64,000 bases of DNA, taken from positions 18,648,860-18,712,859 of the forward strand of contig OZ025206.1 in NCBI GenBank assembly GCA_964019055.1, read 5' to 3'. The position numbers and the translations under genes were made by a program. This DNA comes from Anthopleura xanthogrammica. Its lineage: Eukaryota > Cnidaria > Anthozoa > Actiniaria > Actiniidae. This document shows, one piece after another, positions 11,768 through 22,787 of this stretch. How positions within the stretch are numbered: position 1 is the first letter of the stretch; each line of letters begins with the position of its first letter. Under the pieces are notes generated by a model that was not told the origin of the DNA, made no database searches, and worked only from the letters and a program-made list of their open reading frames with translations.

Positions 11768-11880
11768 TAATAGATAATTACGTATTGAGGCACGGCGTAT
11801 TCTTGGGTATATAGCAGGCTTCTCCCTCAGCTGCCTGCAATATACCCAAGAATGCTGTGTGCCAAAGTGATTATCTATTA
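11768..11880. repeat. 113-bp foldback
   Basis: TAATAGATAAT at the left end pairs with ATTATCTATTA at the right, and TTCTTGGGTATAT with ATATACCCAAGAA around a short centre. It is probably a small MITE. Confidence 0.7.
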
Positions 11881-12060
11881 CAATTACTATTCAGTGCCTT
11901 GGCCCATTATTTTCCTTTATGCACAATGATAAGCCAGTTCACACAGTTTAAGAATCGTCAGTTTTCAGTACGCATGCGATTTTATCCCGAATTTCTCACC
12001 TTCTTTTGTTTAAACCTTCTTTTGTTCTTAATCAAACATGATCTTAATCATGAACTGGCT

Positions 12061-12146
12061 TATTTACGGTTTCTTATTTACGGTTTCTTATTTACGGTTT
12101 CTGGTCATCTCTACTTTCTATCCCCTCATAGAAAGTAGAGATGACC
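12061..12146. repeat. 14-bp tandem repeat followed by a perfect hairpin
   Basis: TATTTACGGTTTCT is repeated three times (12061-12102). At 12103-12146, GGTCATCTCTACTTTCTA pairs perfectly with its complement around CCCCTCA or similar. Confidence 0.8.
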
Positions 12147-12241
12147 CTAACAGCGGCTGCGTAGGACACTAGAGACTGACCTTGATGAGGCTCTAAGTCT
12201 TCATCTAAAACTGGACGTTCCCTTGTCTCTAATAAAGTTAT

Positions 12242-12340
12242 CCTCATTAGTATTCTTTATATAAAGAATACTAATTAGGATGAGAACTTTATATATAGTA
12301 CTCGTCGTCATTAGTATTCTTTATATAAAGAATATTAATG
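12242..12340. repeat. Two copies of an AT-rich palindrome
   Basis: ATTAGTATTCTTTATATAAA opens a near-perfect palindrome at 12242-12279, and it recurs at 12309-12340. Confidence 0.75.
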
Positions 12341-12542
12341 AAGAAGACTTTATCGGGCATAAAGGTCCATGCACGTGACGTGTATGGTCACTCCAATTAG
12401 ACCAAGGGCTTATGAATTATTCATGAGTTTTTGAAGCTTCACTCGCGATGATAAATTCTTTATCACACTCGTATCCATTCTATAATTATAAGTAATGGCA
12501 TGGTATGAGGGTGATTAGTGGTTAAATGTCACTATAAGACGT

Positions 12543-12599
12543 GGGAGGTTTTGTTGAAGTCCCGACGTCGTAGGCGGAGGGACTTTAGTTAAACCTCCC
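12543..12599. repeat. Hairpin
   Basis: GGGAGGTTTTG and AAGTCCC pair with GGGACTT and AAACCTCCC. A second hairpin, ATGAGGGATATTT with its complement, lies at 12982-13012. Confidence 0.65.
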
Positions 12600-13519
12600 G
12601 AGGAATAAAACTACTCTTACGAAATGTTAGCTTTCGTACAATGCACAAATTACAAAAATTTACGAAGCTGTTGATTTGCGGCATACTTTAGGGAATTTGC
12701 CTTTGTTTAATGAGACAATAACGAATTGAACCAGCATTTATTCATTCGTGGTGCTTTATCCTAATTCACTTTGGTTGGCCTAGGACAGTATCAATGACAG
12801 TGTTTTTCAAACCGTCTTGATTACGTCACAAATCGTAAGAAAAATTCCCGAAGTAATCAACGCATGCTCAACGAGTACTCAATGGGTCCCACAAGTGCTG
12901 GAGTGTTTACCATGACTCATCCTATAATGGAGATTTAGACTAAATACAATGGTCTAAATACAATGGGTCATGATTGTAATCATGAGGGATATTTAGACAA
13001 AATATCCCTCATCACTATTCTCAGCGGTCTCACTGTGGCGAATATATGAGAAACCCATTAGCATATCCTATCACTTTACTTCCAATCTTCAAACAGCCAG
13101 GACGTGTCTCCTTCGCTCTCAAGTCTAACCTAAGGCTACGGAACAATTTTGAATTCAGAAAACTTCATATGGGCAAGTATAGTAGTACAGTGTTTGGCTA
13201 ATTGGTTAGGTCTGTGTTACTATAAATTTTATTTCTATTTATTGCCGTCTTTAGGCATGCATGCTTCGTCTTGTTTTACACGTGTTAATTTGCTTGCTTC
13301 AAATCAATTCTGTCGTGGTTCTACTTCCAAGATTAGCTTTAATAGAGCTTATATTATCTTGTTAGCAGTAGTTTTATATCTTGCTTTGAAGAGAGAATAG
13401 CTCTATGCATGGGCTTTCCTTATTTATCTGGTAGTAAAATTTTGCTCTATAGCTGCTTAGAACGTGGAGCTTGTGAAAATTTTCCATTTTATAGCGGCAC
13501 CGTTTTTCCATGTAAAATT

Positions 13520-14300
13520 TTTTCTTTCTGTTCTCGTAAAAATCTTTCTCCAGTTTTGTGTTTGTCATGAGATGTTTGGCTCAGCATTTTACCCATGGCT
13601 TTTGTACGTTTAACGCATGCAATATTTTGGTTTTTCGTTATATTTATGTACACTCCATTATCCTGGCCTCGTCGTTCAAATTTTTGACCAGGATTTTGTT
13701 TGTCATGAGATATTTGGCTCAGCATTTTACTCCTGTTTTATCCATGCAAATTTTCATTAGACCTTTTTGCTCTATCACTATTTTCGACTTCGTGCGCTTC
13801 AAGAACAATAGAATTTGAATTTGAACAAAAGATACTCTTATTTCATTGTTGTTGAACAATAGTTGTAGTCAACTCATAATTTCAGCAACGTAAGTGTTGT
13901 GCATTGGTATGGCCCCACTCGTTGTTAATCAAAACAATGAAATACAATCATCTTTTGTTCAAATTCTAAAGATGTTCAAATTTCGTACAATCTTTGATCT
14001 CACCTATTGTTCTTAAAGCGCACGAAGTCGAAAATAGTGATAGAGCAAAAAGGTCTATTCTGTGATTTTATGCACGTTGCTATTCTGGCCTCGTCGTTAA
14101 AATCTTTGGCAAGGATATTGTTTGTCATGAGATATTTGGCTGAGTATCATTCGTGGCTTTGGTTTTATCATTGCACCATTTTTGTTTTAGTTTAGTTTTA
14201 GTGAATTCCGCTATTCTGGCTTCTCCAATTAATGTCTTTTTCATGGCCAGTTTTTGTTTGTCATGAGGTGTTGGCTTAGCTTTACTGTTGGCTTTGGTTT
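13520..14300. repeat. Imperfect ~140-bp tandem array, four copies, split by a MITE
   Basis: The phrase TTTGTCATGAGATATTTGGC (with variants) occurs near 13558, 13698, 14122 and 14260, each preceded by a TCTGGCCTCGTCGTT-like phrase. Subtracting the 299-bp element at 13758-14056 restores a spacing of about 125-140 bases throughout. Confidence 0.65.
13758..14056. mobile_element. 299-bp foldback MITE inserted in the 140-bp array
   Basis: TAGACCTTTTTGCTCTATCA at 13758 pairs over more than 50 bases with the sequence ending at 14056. The interior matches the element at 6136-6385, with part of it inverted. Confidence 0.75.
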
Positions 14301-15250
14301 TGTACATTCGATCTTTTGGTCTTTTATTTCATTCACGTGCAATCTGCTGTTGTTGCTTTGTTAACATCTTTTGTTTTTGCTAGTGCTTGTTTGTTTTCTA
14401 TTGTTTGCTTGATTTTGCTTATGGTTTTTGTTTTTGCAATTGTTTATCCTCACAGCCTTGAGTCAGGCAGGTTATTTACTCATGCGTTATAGTGATTTGT
14501 TTATTTTACTGCACAATATTGTTGATCAAAGCGTGTAGGTTTAGTACTACTCTTGCCTCTTTTTCCCTCCCGCTCTAGGATGACAGTTTTGAAATGGGAG
14601 CCTTATTCCCTGTCGGTCTTCGTACGGGCGCTCAAAGCTGTCATACCCTGAGCCACGTTTTGCATCCTTTTGCTTGTGGTGATTATTTTCTAAGTCTGCA
14701 GTTCCTTTTTGGAATATAATACACTCGATTGCTGCATCTCATTGTGTGTTAGATTTATAGCTTCTCTTAAGTGGGCCAGGGGATGACAGCCAATAATATA
14801 TGCTGAATGAGTGGCCTGTTGGTTGGTATGAGCCCTTGCACTCCAGCTACGCATGTATTCGTTATGGTCTTCTCACAGTAACATGTACTTCTTTTTGTCT
14901 TTGGGGCCTTTGAGTATAGGGTGTTCGATCCAGACTGTGTAATACAGCAGTGGCCTTCTAGCTTGAGGTTCTGAGTTGTTGAGGTTTTGGGGTTTTGAGT
15001 ATTGGGGTATTGGGTGTTTGAGTTTGAGTTTGGGGGGTTGGTATTGACTATGGAGTGACGTGGAAGTTCATCATCAGTTCATCAGGTTATTATCAAATAG
15101 GATTTGATTCAAGATTCGAAGGTATATAACCGTTCTAGTCGATTTGGCTTGCTTGGTTTCCGATGACATGTTTGTTTATCCTATTAACCAATCAGAGCTC
15201 GTTGCTATGTTATTATCAACAGCCAATGAAATTTGATATAATTTTAGGGT

Positions 15251-15298
15251 TGCCCAGAGCCTACAATCTTTCGTTAGAAAGTTGAGAAGGCTCTGGGT
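15251..15298. repeat. Hairpin
   Basis: CCCAGAGCC pairs with GGCTCTGGG, with further pairing of CTTTC and GAAAG at the loop. Confidence 0.55.
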
Positions 15299-15733
15299 AC
15301 GAGAATGAGGGATTTTAGTTCTTAAACATCCCTCTTGAAACAAAGGGTACCGAGGTAATCATGATGTTACCCTTACTTATTGAATGCAGTCTGTGGTGAT
15401 TTACTACTGGTAAAAGTAGACTAGGGTGACTGGCCCATGTATTATGCATGGATAGATCTTTTGTTTTCTCTCCCCAGGGGATACCGAAAACAAAAGAGTT
15501 GATCGTAAGAGCAGAGTTTACCAGTGTTATACCAATTAAACCGCCGCATATAATCACTCAAAATTCGCGCCAACTTAACATACACTGCAAACTCTGTCAG
15601 AAAGCATGAGCCGCCCTGACTCGGTCAAACTATGCTTAAGTCGCATGCATTCAAACTCATCGTCGTGATAAGTTTTGGATTAGGCATAGTTAAAATATGG
15701 GTTAGATGACCGGGGAGAGTGCTAAATATTTAC

Positions 15734-18700
15734 CATCTTCTAGAGGTCTTGCTGTCCACCTTCTGGATAATGGACCATTGATGTTACCGCGGTAGGCTTG
15801 TACTTGAAATCGATACTGCCTGTATCTAACAAGTCCTGTCACCACTGCTGATGTAGTAGAGGGATTTCCCACATTTTTAACTCTGCTTTTACTACCTGTG
15901 TACCACGACCCATATACTATTCTGTAGCCATGTAACACAGCATTCCTACATTTCACAGGACTGACTTGTCTCCAGTGTACTTGGATGCTTGAGGAGCTGA
16001 TGGGTGTGGCTGATGTTATCTGAGGAGTACACTGTGAAACTGAAATCATCCGAGATATAATTAGTAAGTAACAAATTAATAATAATAATAATAATAATGA
16101 TAGCAACGAAAGTAAAAGTACATTACATAGAGTAAATTAGCATGTATGATGTACAGATGCGCTGTGTAACGTATGACAGGCTTTTGATAAAAGTGTTTCT
16201 AAAACTCATTAATATTCACTGAGGTTAGGAGCCAATCGTGTCGCCCAAACTAAACACGTGACGTATTTTTTATACTAGGATAAAGGTTCATCAAACTAAA
16301 AGTTGGGGGCGGTTTTGAATAACTCAGGGGAGTGCGGGGCTGATTAAAAAATCATATACGTGCTCATACAATGCATTTGTGCTTGATGAACCGCTCTAGT
16401 TATAAAACAAACATTTTCAAATTATTAAAATAAACATGAGTGGTTTAGCTGCAGTTTGATAGTACGGAAGTTCTTTGATTTATAGGTTGAGGCGATTACA
16501 TTTACTGTCATTCTATCAAACCGAACAAATCAGCAACAGTTATTTGTTCTTGTTTTAATCACTTGATTGATGTAACTGCTGAATGTGTCCACTCTCTTCA
16601 GTGGTCATAATGTTTGTTACTACTTTTCTACGACTTTACTAAATTATTTTGTTTTTGCAAAATTTCTAAGCTTCAAAACTTCAACGTCAAATTTCTCGGA
16701 AAAAAAAAACAGTGCTCTCACAGATTTTCTTGAAATTTTCTGAACCTTGAGCAAAGTACTCATCCTCCAACATATTAACCGCAATTTAAAACTTGAAAAT
16801 AGGTAATAAAGAAAACGCTCTAACACTTCACGGGGGTTTTATATTAATTCTGATTTCAGTAAAAACATGCTCATTCGAAAAATTCATCGATCTTTATTTT
16901 AAAACACTGAAAAGTCCCCCTTCCCCTCCCCCCAAAGAATTGCTTGCGTCCGCGATATTTCCAATTTGAAGTTGAAAGGTAGCGCGCCGAGAAAATCCAT
17001 CGAGCGACTTCAAAAGTGGTATCTAACATCTATTGCTAATAAGTTATTGCACTCGGGATACTGTTATATTATTTGTTTTATAGTACACTCGACAAAATTA
17101 CTCGATTCTGATTGGTCTAGAGGAGTACAATTAGAGCGTTAATTGGTACTCCGCGGGAGTAGTTGTAGAGAGACGAATTCAGCTTTTTATCACAGGTTAA
17201 TTGATCCTAAGTTATCAATCCAGTCTTGAAATAATAAAATCTTCAGATAATTCACCATTCAAAGAAAATAGCAGCGAAATTCTTCAAGCTACAGAGGGGA
17301 ATAATATCCAAAGCACATGGTCTGATCACTGGCGACTCGTTCACGGCAAGCTGTACTTCAAAACTTTTAACTTGAACGACATATTTGTCGCTTTTATCCC
17401 TTTTGATGTTGTCCAGCTAACTTATTTTCAAAGAAAGTATTTTGAAATTGTGTTTTTGCAGTTATTAGCAAATGCTAAGAGGAAAAAAACTTATATTAGC
17501 GAACTGTAAACTCTCAACTTTCGCTTGGTTTTCACACAGTACGTTTTCAAAGAAAAGTCGCTTCTTGATTCGCTGTTTAGCTGTCATTACTGTCATTCAA
17601 TAGTTGTAAACATGCATTAAAATGGCTTTTTACTTGAGATGTAAAATTATTTTCTATTATTTTGTAGTTCAAATCATACATAAAATACTAATCTAAAAAG
17701 GTTTTACAGCAACGTTAACACTTTCTATGCTGTTCTTGACTTAGCTTTCTTGGAGAAGGGTCGGTTATAGCAAAGGCAATGAAGATAGATGAATGCCTTC
17801 GCTTCGCATGTTTTATAAAATTTTGTCGAGTGAACTATAAATAAAAAATCGCACGACCTTCTCGTACAATTTGGAATTAATAGGCACTCGTAAAGTTTTG
17901 AAAGTTCTTTAATTGCACTCGCCTAAAGGCTCGTGCAATTACAAGAACTTTCAAAACATTACTCGTACCTATTAATTTCCAAATTGTACTCGAGGTCGTG
18001 CGATTTCCTATACAAATTTCAATTCTCAGTTTTTGATTTATAATATTTATTTTTCCTGGATTCCTACTAATTGACTCAATAGATTATCTAATTTTACTAC
18101 TGTTTTCCTTTCTAATCGCTGATTGAAACAAGCTCTCGCGACAAGTTAGAAGGCAATAGACTACGTGGGAACGATATATTTGATTTTTGTTTCAATTATC
18201 GAAAAGAAATGAAGCCATTGGTCCGGTATGCGCGTTGAATGATGCAGGCTAAATACCTTTTGAAAAATTAAAAGAAAAGGCAAAAGTATAAAAGAAGGCT
18301 ATTGCACGTAAAACAAAATTCAAACAGTACATCGAGTTTGTATTAAACATTTACCATCTTCTAGAGTTCTTGCTGTCCTCCTATTGGATAATGGACCATT
18401 GATGTTACCGCGGTAGGCTTGTACATGAAATCGATACAGTGTGTATTTAGCAAGTCCTGTCACCATCACTGATGATGTAGTAGAGGAACGTTCCATATAT
18501 ATAACTCGGTCTCTACTCCTTCCACGCCACAACCCATATACTATTCTGTAGCCATGTAACCCAGCATTCCTACATTGCACAGGATTGACTTGTCTCCAGT
18601 GTACTTGGATGCTTGAGGAGCTGATGGGCGTGGCTGATGTTATCTGAAGAGTACACTTTGAAACTAAAATCATCCGAGATATAATTAGTAAGTAACAAAT

Positions 18701-19374
18701 TATTAATAATAACAACGAAAGTAAAAGTACATTACATAGAGTAAATTATCATGTATGATGTACAGATGCGCTGTGTAACGTATTACAGGCTTTTGATAAA
18801 AGTGCGTCAAAATCTTATAAAATGTTAAAACAAATAAAAACCATGAATTATATGCTATTGAAAATCACCCCGACATAAATCAAGACATAATTGCATCAGA
18901 TATTTGCAATCTAGTACTGATGTTTTTTGATCAAAGGTTGAGGCGATTACATTTCTGTCATTCTATCAAACCGAACAAATCAGCAACAGTTATTTTTTCT
19001 TGTTTTAATCACTTGATTGACTATATAACTTCCCTCGACTTTTAGCGTTCTTCTTTTTGTACGTGTTTATTATTATTACACCTAGCTCTATGTTTTCATT
19101 TGTATATAAAGGAGATGATTAACCACTCGAAACTAGTGTAAAGACAATGGATTTTATGAGGAAGGTACATTTTGCATCAGCAAAACTTTAGCTTCGCCAT
19201 ATTAGTGCCGCGAAATTTATATTTTTTTGGAGTTTTTCTTTCGATATATGGGATTTGAAATCACAATAAAAACTTACCAGCTGAGCTTACACTCGAATTC
19301 GTCTCACAAGATCCGGTATTCAAGAGGAAAAGGAAAAACGTAAAGATCAAAGACATGTGTTGAGTACCTTCCAT
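15734..19374 (-). CDS. FN3 array unit 0: signal peptide exon plus two D-type FN3 modules
   Basis: Exons in transcript order: signal exon 19374-19278 (donor GTAAGT), D module 18663-18355, D module 16039-15734. Both D exons are whole FN3 domains in phase 1-1 (enter after one base of a Gly/Ala/Val codon, leave after the G of GAAGATG), so they can be joined, skipped or repeated without frame change. D modules carry a Cys pair (QCTPQ and VKCRN in the last one), the FN3 Trp (QVHW) and Tyr (YRFQVQAYRG). The expected A, B and C modules are missing, apparently by deletion. If the last donor is not used, translation stops at 15702 after KYLALSPVI. Function unknown; a secreted or surface adhesion-type protein is inferred. 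Confidence 0.65.
16040..17078. other. Intron between D modules, duplicated sequence
   Basis: 16040-16200 and 16485-16570 match 18664-18800 and 18935-19021, so the D module and its upstream intron were duplicated together. A (TAA)n run lies at about 16072-16096. Nothing else is recognised. Confidence 0.6.
17079..17839. mobile_element. ~760-bp TIR element (non-autonomous)
   Basis: TATAGTACACTCGACAAAAT at the left pairs with ATTTTGTCGAGTGAACTATA at the right, with a possible TA target duplication. An open frame at 17201-17509 (102 codons, +) lies inside; it matches no family I recognise. Confidence 0.6.
17851..18008. repeat. Long hairpin, arms of about 75 bp
   Basis: AATCGCACGACCT at the left pairs with AGGTCGTGCGATT at the right. 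Pairing continues through ACAATTTGGAA and AAGTTCTTTAATTGCACTCG to a loop of a few bases. Confidence 0.75.
19278..19374 (-). CDS. Signal-peptide exon of FN3 unit 0
   Basis: The ATG at 19374 opens MEGTQHMSLIFTFFLFLLNT, a hydrophobic leader, followed by GSCETNSS. The exon ends in phase 1 at a GTAAGT donor, matching the entry phase of the FN3 exons. A close copy lies at 32400-32484. Confidence 0.7.
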
Positions 19375-20167
19375 ACTGAACTGAGTTCTTTTCTCTAATG
19401 ACTTGAATAATCAATGCCTGACCATAAGGTGTGTTGTTCACAACTGACACTGAACTCTGTACTGAACCGAAACATACCCGTCACTGGTGTATCAGCTAAT
19501 TATGTATCAGTCAATTCCAAGGGAATATGTTGCCATTTCAAGTCATGCTCAAGTCCAAGTGTAATTATCTTCAGATTTAATCAGGATGTTTTGCGGCCAA
19601 CCTGATTATTAGAATCAAAAATCAAGAATCGTACAAGACTTATTTCAGATTTCTTTTTCAGGAAACGGAAAACCGACTTTTTGCACTCTTTTTAGCAGGA
19701 TTTCTCGTGTTAAAAACAGGATTTTAATTAGTTTATGGTGGATTTTGGATTTCCGTTTCCTGAATCAAAAATCAGAAAACCTACTTCTGTTTTCTGAATA
19801 AGGAATCGGAAATCGAATTCTCGTTGTCATACAATAAAATACCCCGTCTAGGGGAGGGACAGGGGGTCGAAAATGTACTCACTTCCGGTCCGAGTAAGAA
19901 GGCCGTCCGGGATATTGTCCGGGTTTACTTTTCAAATTTCAAAAAATATTTCTCGGTATCGCGTTGACAATTTTTCTCTCTCTAAAACATCAAATTTTAG
20001 GAAATTTATGGGAGAATTGATTTCTGCGCGCTTAGTGAAGCACACCGGTGCCGTGCGTCACTAATGGACCGCCTTGTGACCATGCGACAAGGGTTGGATG
20101 CCGGCTGTATTTGAGTAGAGTTGATTGTTAGTGCCTTGTGTATCTTAAAACAAAAGTTTATACTTAC

Positions 20168-20290
20168 TTGACCCTTGATACAATTATCTTGCTCGATGAC
20201 TTGATCTGCTTCTTTTGTGTCCCAGCAGTATTGAAGTTAATTTGTTCTGACATTAATGTTGAAAGATTGTGGAGGGTCTTGCCTTACTGC
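20168..20290 (-). promoter_or_regulatory. Candidate non-coding leader exon of FN3 unit 0
   Basis: The segment ends in GGTCAA before GTAAGTA and recurs upstream of every unit (11570-11670, 34533-34645, 49010-49100, 59494-59590) with the donor kept. A possible ATG frame (20253) is not kept between copies, so a 5' untranslated exon fits better than coding. The CTAA-repeat tract just upstream (20299-20330) is also shared. Confidence 0.4.
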
Positions 20291-20552
20291 TCTAACACTA
20301 GCTAACTAACTAACTAACTAGCTAACTGCACTGCTGACTTGGTTTATTACTGAGTGAAAGTAGGGCAACTGGTCCATGTGCTATGGGTAGGGACACGGGT
20401 AGGTCTTTTGTTTTCTATCCCCAGGGAGAGCATGTTCAACCCTATAGACGCCTTGACGTCAAAGCAGCTCAATTTGGAGGACAAAACACTTCTTTTGAAA
20501 AAAAATTCAATCTCCTGAGAATTGTGTGTCTGGCAAAAACCATAAACTTTTG

Positions 20553-20650
20553 CTCTCTTCTAAATGTACTCAACCCTCCCGCCCGTGCGAGACTGACTAG
20601 TCATACACCTTCATTATTGTTTGTCGTGTGCTCGGCTGGTGACCGCACGA
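20553..20650. repeat. Split direct repeat B2 (3' end of the retrotransposon)
   Basis: 98 bases starting CTCTCTTCTAAATG and ending GACCGCACGA; it matches B1 at 22545-22642. Confidence 0.85.
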
Positions 20651-20845
20651 GTTTATTTAGCATTTTTACACAACTGACTTGGGTGAGCATTTTCGTCAAG
20701 CATCAACGTATATCTACAAAAAGTAGTGCGAGCGAAATTCCATAGGATGAAAAAACCCCAAAGCGCTCCGCAGCGCTAATTTTTTAAGGGGAAAAATCCC
20801 AGCCCTATGGATCGCACCCTTCCGCCTGCTGGGCTCGGCTAATTT

Positions 20846-21823
20846 TTAAATTCCCAAACTTTGGGAAACTGATAACAATGAATCGAGATTGTCTTTTATA
20901 TAACCGTCTTTCGCATTTTCACTGGACCATCTGCCATGTCTCTTGAATAATCGATCTGGTATTCCACTGTTTGCTGCAGCTGAAGCCCCTCCTGCTCGCA
21001 GACTGTGTAAACTGATCTTGGCCGTGTCTGTGATTCCTTCAAAGGCTTCCTTTATTAGCTCCCTTGCACGAGAATAACCAATTCCTTGGGGGCGAACTTT
21101 GCGGGAACAGCTAGGCCCTGACAAAGCACGGAAAAGGGGCAGCTCTTCTTGAAAATTCATTTCTGCAGCATCTACGTAGCGTTCCAGAGCTTTAACAGGA
21201 CAAGTCAACAGGCTGGATCTGGATATTGACACCCAGGCTCCTTCTCTCAACTGGTCCGTCTTGGATGATTCTATGAAGATAGAAATATAAGAAGAGAAAA
21301 CCCTAACATCACAGCATTTGATGTTACAGAGTTCACTAAACCGGAAAAAACCTGCGAAACCGATAAGGCACATAGCAATTGTCCTGAGGTGATATAAAGA
21401 AGGATTCTCTTTATATTTCGACACCAACGCGAGTAACATCTCCGCAGTAATGGGTTCTTTCCTGTTCTTAGGCTTTCCCAGGATTCTCTTAGCAGCAGAC
21501 AGCATAGGCGCAATCAGGGTATGGTCAGAAACTTTAGGGAACCCCCCTAAGGAGTGCGCCCAGTCGATACTGTAAACCGCATTCGAGAGAGGAGAAGGGG
21601 TCTGAGAATTCTGTAAAATACACTGAAGATAAACTGCGACATGGAATGGGTTGGCAGGGAAATGATCTAAGCGATTCTCAGACGTCCAGCGCTTCCAGCG
21701 GTTAAACCCTCCCAGATACGTTTTGATAGATCCTTCAGCTTTGGCAGCCAATACCGTCTGCTTTACTTGATCCACACACGGCTGAAGGTGGGGAGGCAGG
21801 GCTGCACTAAAATCAGACCACAA
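20846..21823 (-). CDS. Tyrosine recombinase (integrase) of the retrotransposon
   Basis: 325-codon open frame. Tyrosine-recombinase signature: Arg161 in GFFRFSEL, His273 and Arg276 in HSLRAGG, His296 in KRHGRW, and probable nucleophile Tyr308 in KDGYIKD. The first codon of the stated frame is TTG; no ATG suits it. The frame continues upstream to a good splice acceptor (TTTTCTGTTTCAG, ending at 21841), so this is probably a 3' exon, with the B1-A2 junction inside the preceding intron. Role: inserts the circular double-stranded cDNA by strand exchange. All catalytic residues are present. Confidence 0.85.
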   Translation of the reverse strand: MWSDFSAALPPHLQPCVDQVKQTVLAAKAEGSIKTYLGGFNRWKRWTSENRLDHFPANPFHVAVYLQCILQNSQTPSPLSNAVYSIDWAHSLGGFPKVSDHTLIAPMLSAAKRILGKPKNRKEPITAEMLLALVSKYKENPSLYHLRTIAMCLIGFAGFFRFSELCNIKCCDVRVFSSYISIFIESSKTDQLREGAWVSISRSSLLTCPVKALERYVDAAEMNFQEELPLFRALSGPSCSRKVRPQGIGYSRARELIKEAFEGITDTAKISLHSLRAGGASAAANSGIPDRLFKRHGRWSSENAKDGYIKDNLDSLLSVSQSLGI

Positions 21824-22060
21824 GGCAGTGTTGAAAACATCTGAAACAGAAAAGGAAAGAAAAACAGAAGCAACAAGAGAAGTAATTGGAACTTTTCATA
21901 AACACAATGTTGAATTATTATTATTTAAGATAAATATATTTGTCGTCATTTCAATGGGAAAAAATTATTACAAGCCAAAAAATTGACCAGAAGTGGTCAC
22001 TATAATTTACGGCACAGATGGTCCCAAACACAATTTTTTTTTTTTTTTTTTTTTTTTACA

Positions 22061-22272
22061 GGGCACAGATAGTCCCAAACATTCTCCGGGCACAGATCGT
22101 CCCTAATGTTCTCAGGGCACAGATCGTCCCAAACGTTCTCCGGGCACAGATGGTCCCTAACGTTCTCAGGGCACAGATAGTCCCTAACGTTCTCAGGGCA
22201 CAGATCGTCCCAAACGTTCTCCGGGCACAGATGGTCCCTAACGTTCTCAGGGCACAGATGGTCCCTAACGTT
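22061..22272. repeat. 27-bp tandem repeat, ~7.9 copies, inside the retrotransposon
   Basis: Unit GGGCACAGATNGTCCC plus a TAACGTTCTC-type half. Units alternate between CCAAACGTTCTCC and CCTAACGTTCTCA forms. One more partial unit (22012-22032) is separated from the array by a T tract of about 20 bases. Confidence 0.85.
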
Positions 22273-22387
22273 AATTCAATCCTCAGCAAACAAAACAAAA
22301 TTATATGCATAACAAAGTCCTTGACTTCTAGTGATGACCGAGTCCCAAATCTGAAACCAAAAAAAAAAAAAATAAATAAATAGGAAT

Positions 22388-22642
22388 AAAAGTGATAAGT
22401 ATAAATATGTGCGGCACTGAAGCGAACACCAAGATGACACAAACAACCTTGACAACTCTTTAAGTACCTACACCAATTCCCTTGAGAATACATACCGTCG
22501 AGAGAATATTTTTTCGCTAATTTGCAAAACGCGAAAAAATTCATCTCTCTTCTAAATGTACTCAACCCTCCCGCCCGTGCGAGACTGACTAGTCATACAC
22601 CTTCATTATTGTTTGTCGTGTGCTCGGCTGGTGACCGCACGA
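22388..22642. repeat. Internal A2-B1 junction of the retrotransposon
   Basis: 22388-22544 equals A1 (25365-25521) and 22545-22642 equals B2 (20553-20650). The two abut exactly as ...TTCAT|CTCTC..., which is the sequence a circle closed at the element ends would have. Confidence 0.85.
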
Positions 22643-22787
22643 CCAGCCAAGAGAACAAAGAAAGATGAACTGAAGGAATAAAATAATAGTGTAAGAATAA
22701 TAATGATAATATGAAAAACGGATTAAATAAGGATCAATAACAACCTTGAAGAATACGATCGATAAACAGCATTAAATCATTTACCAG

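Larger units (their letters stand above)
10667..15733. other. Gene-free, foldback-rich region
   Basis: No intact coding region is supported. It holds a relic 5' end of the FN3 gene family, several hairpins, a ~140-bp tandem array split by a MITE, a G/T-rich stretch (about 14980-15050), and at 15420-15500 a copy of the segment found just after the C module in the FN3 units. A T-rich stretch at 14330-14460 has no recognisable features. Confidence 0.6.

Noticed and set aside
14980..15050. G/T-rich stretch as interstitial telomere repeat
   Set aside because: No regular TTAGGG units; irregular TTGGGGTT-like words only.
15315..15557. Hydrophobic frame (MIICGGLIGITLVNS) as a transmembrane exon for the FN3 genes
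   Set aside because: No splice acceptor in the right phase, and the sequence belongs to a repeat found outside exons in other units.
22056..22565. Open frame through the 27-bp array on either strand
   Set aside because: The 27-base period keeps all frames open; codon content is repeat-driven.
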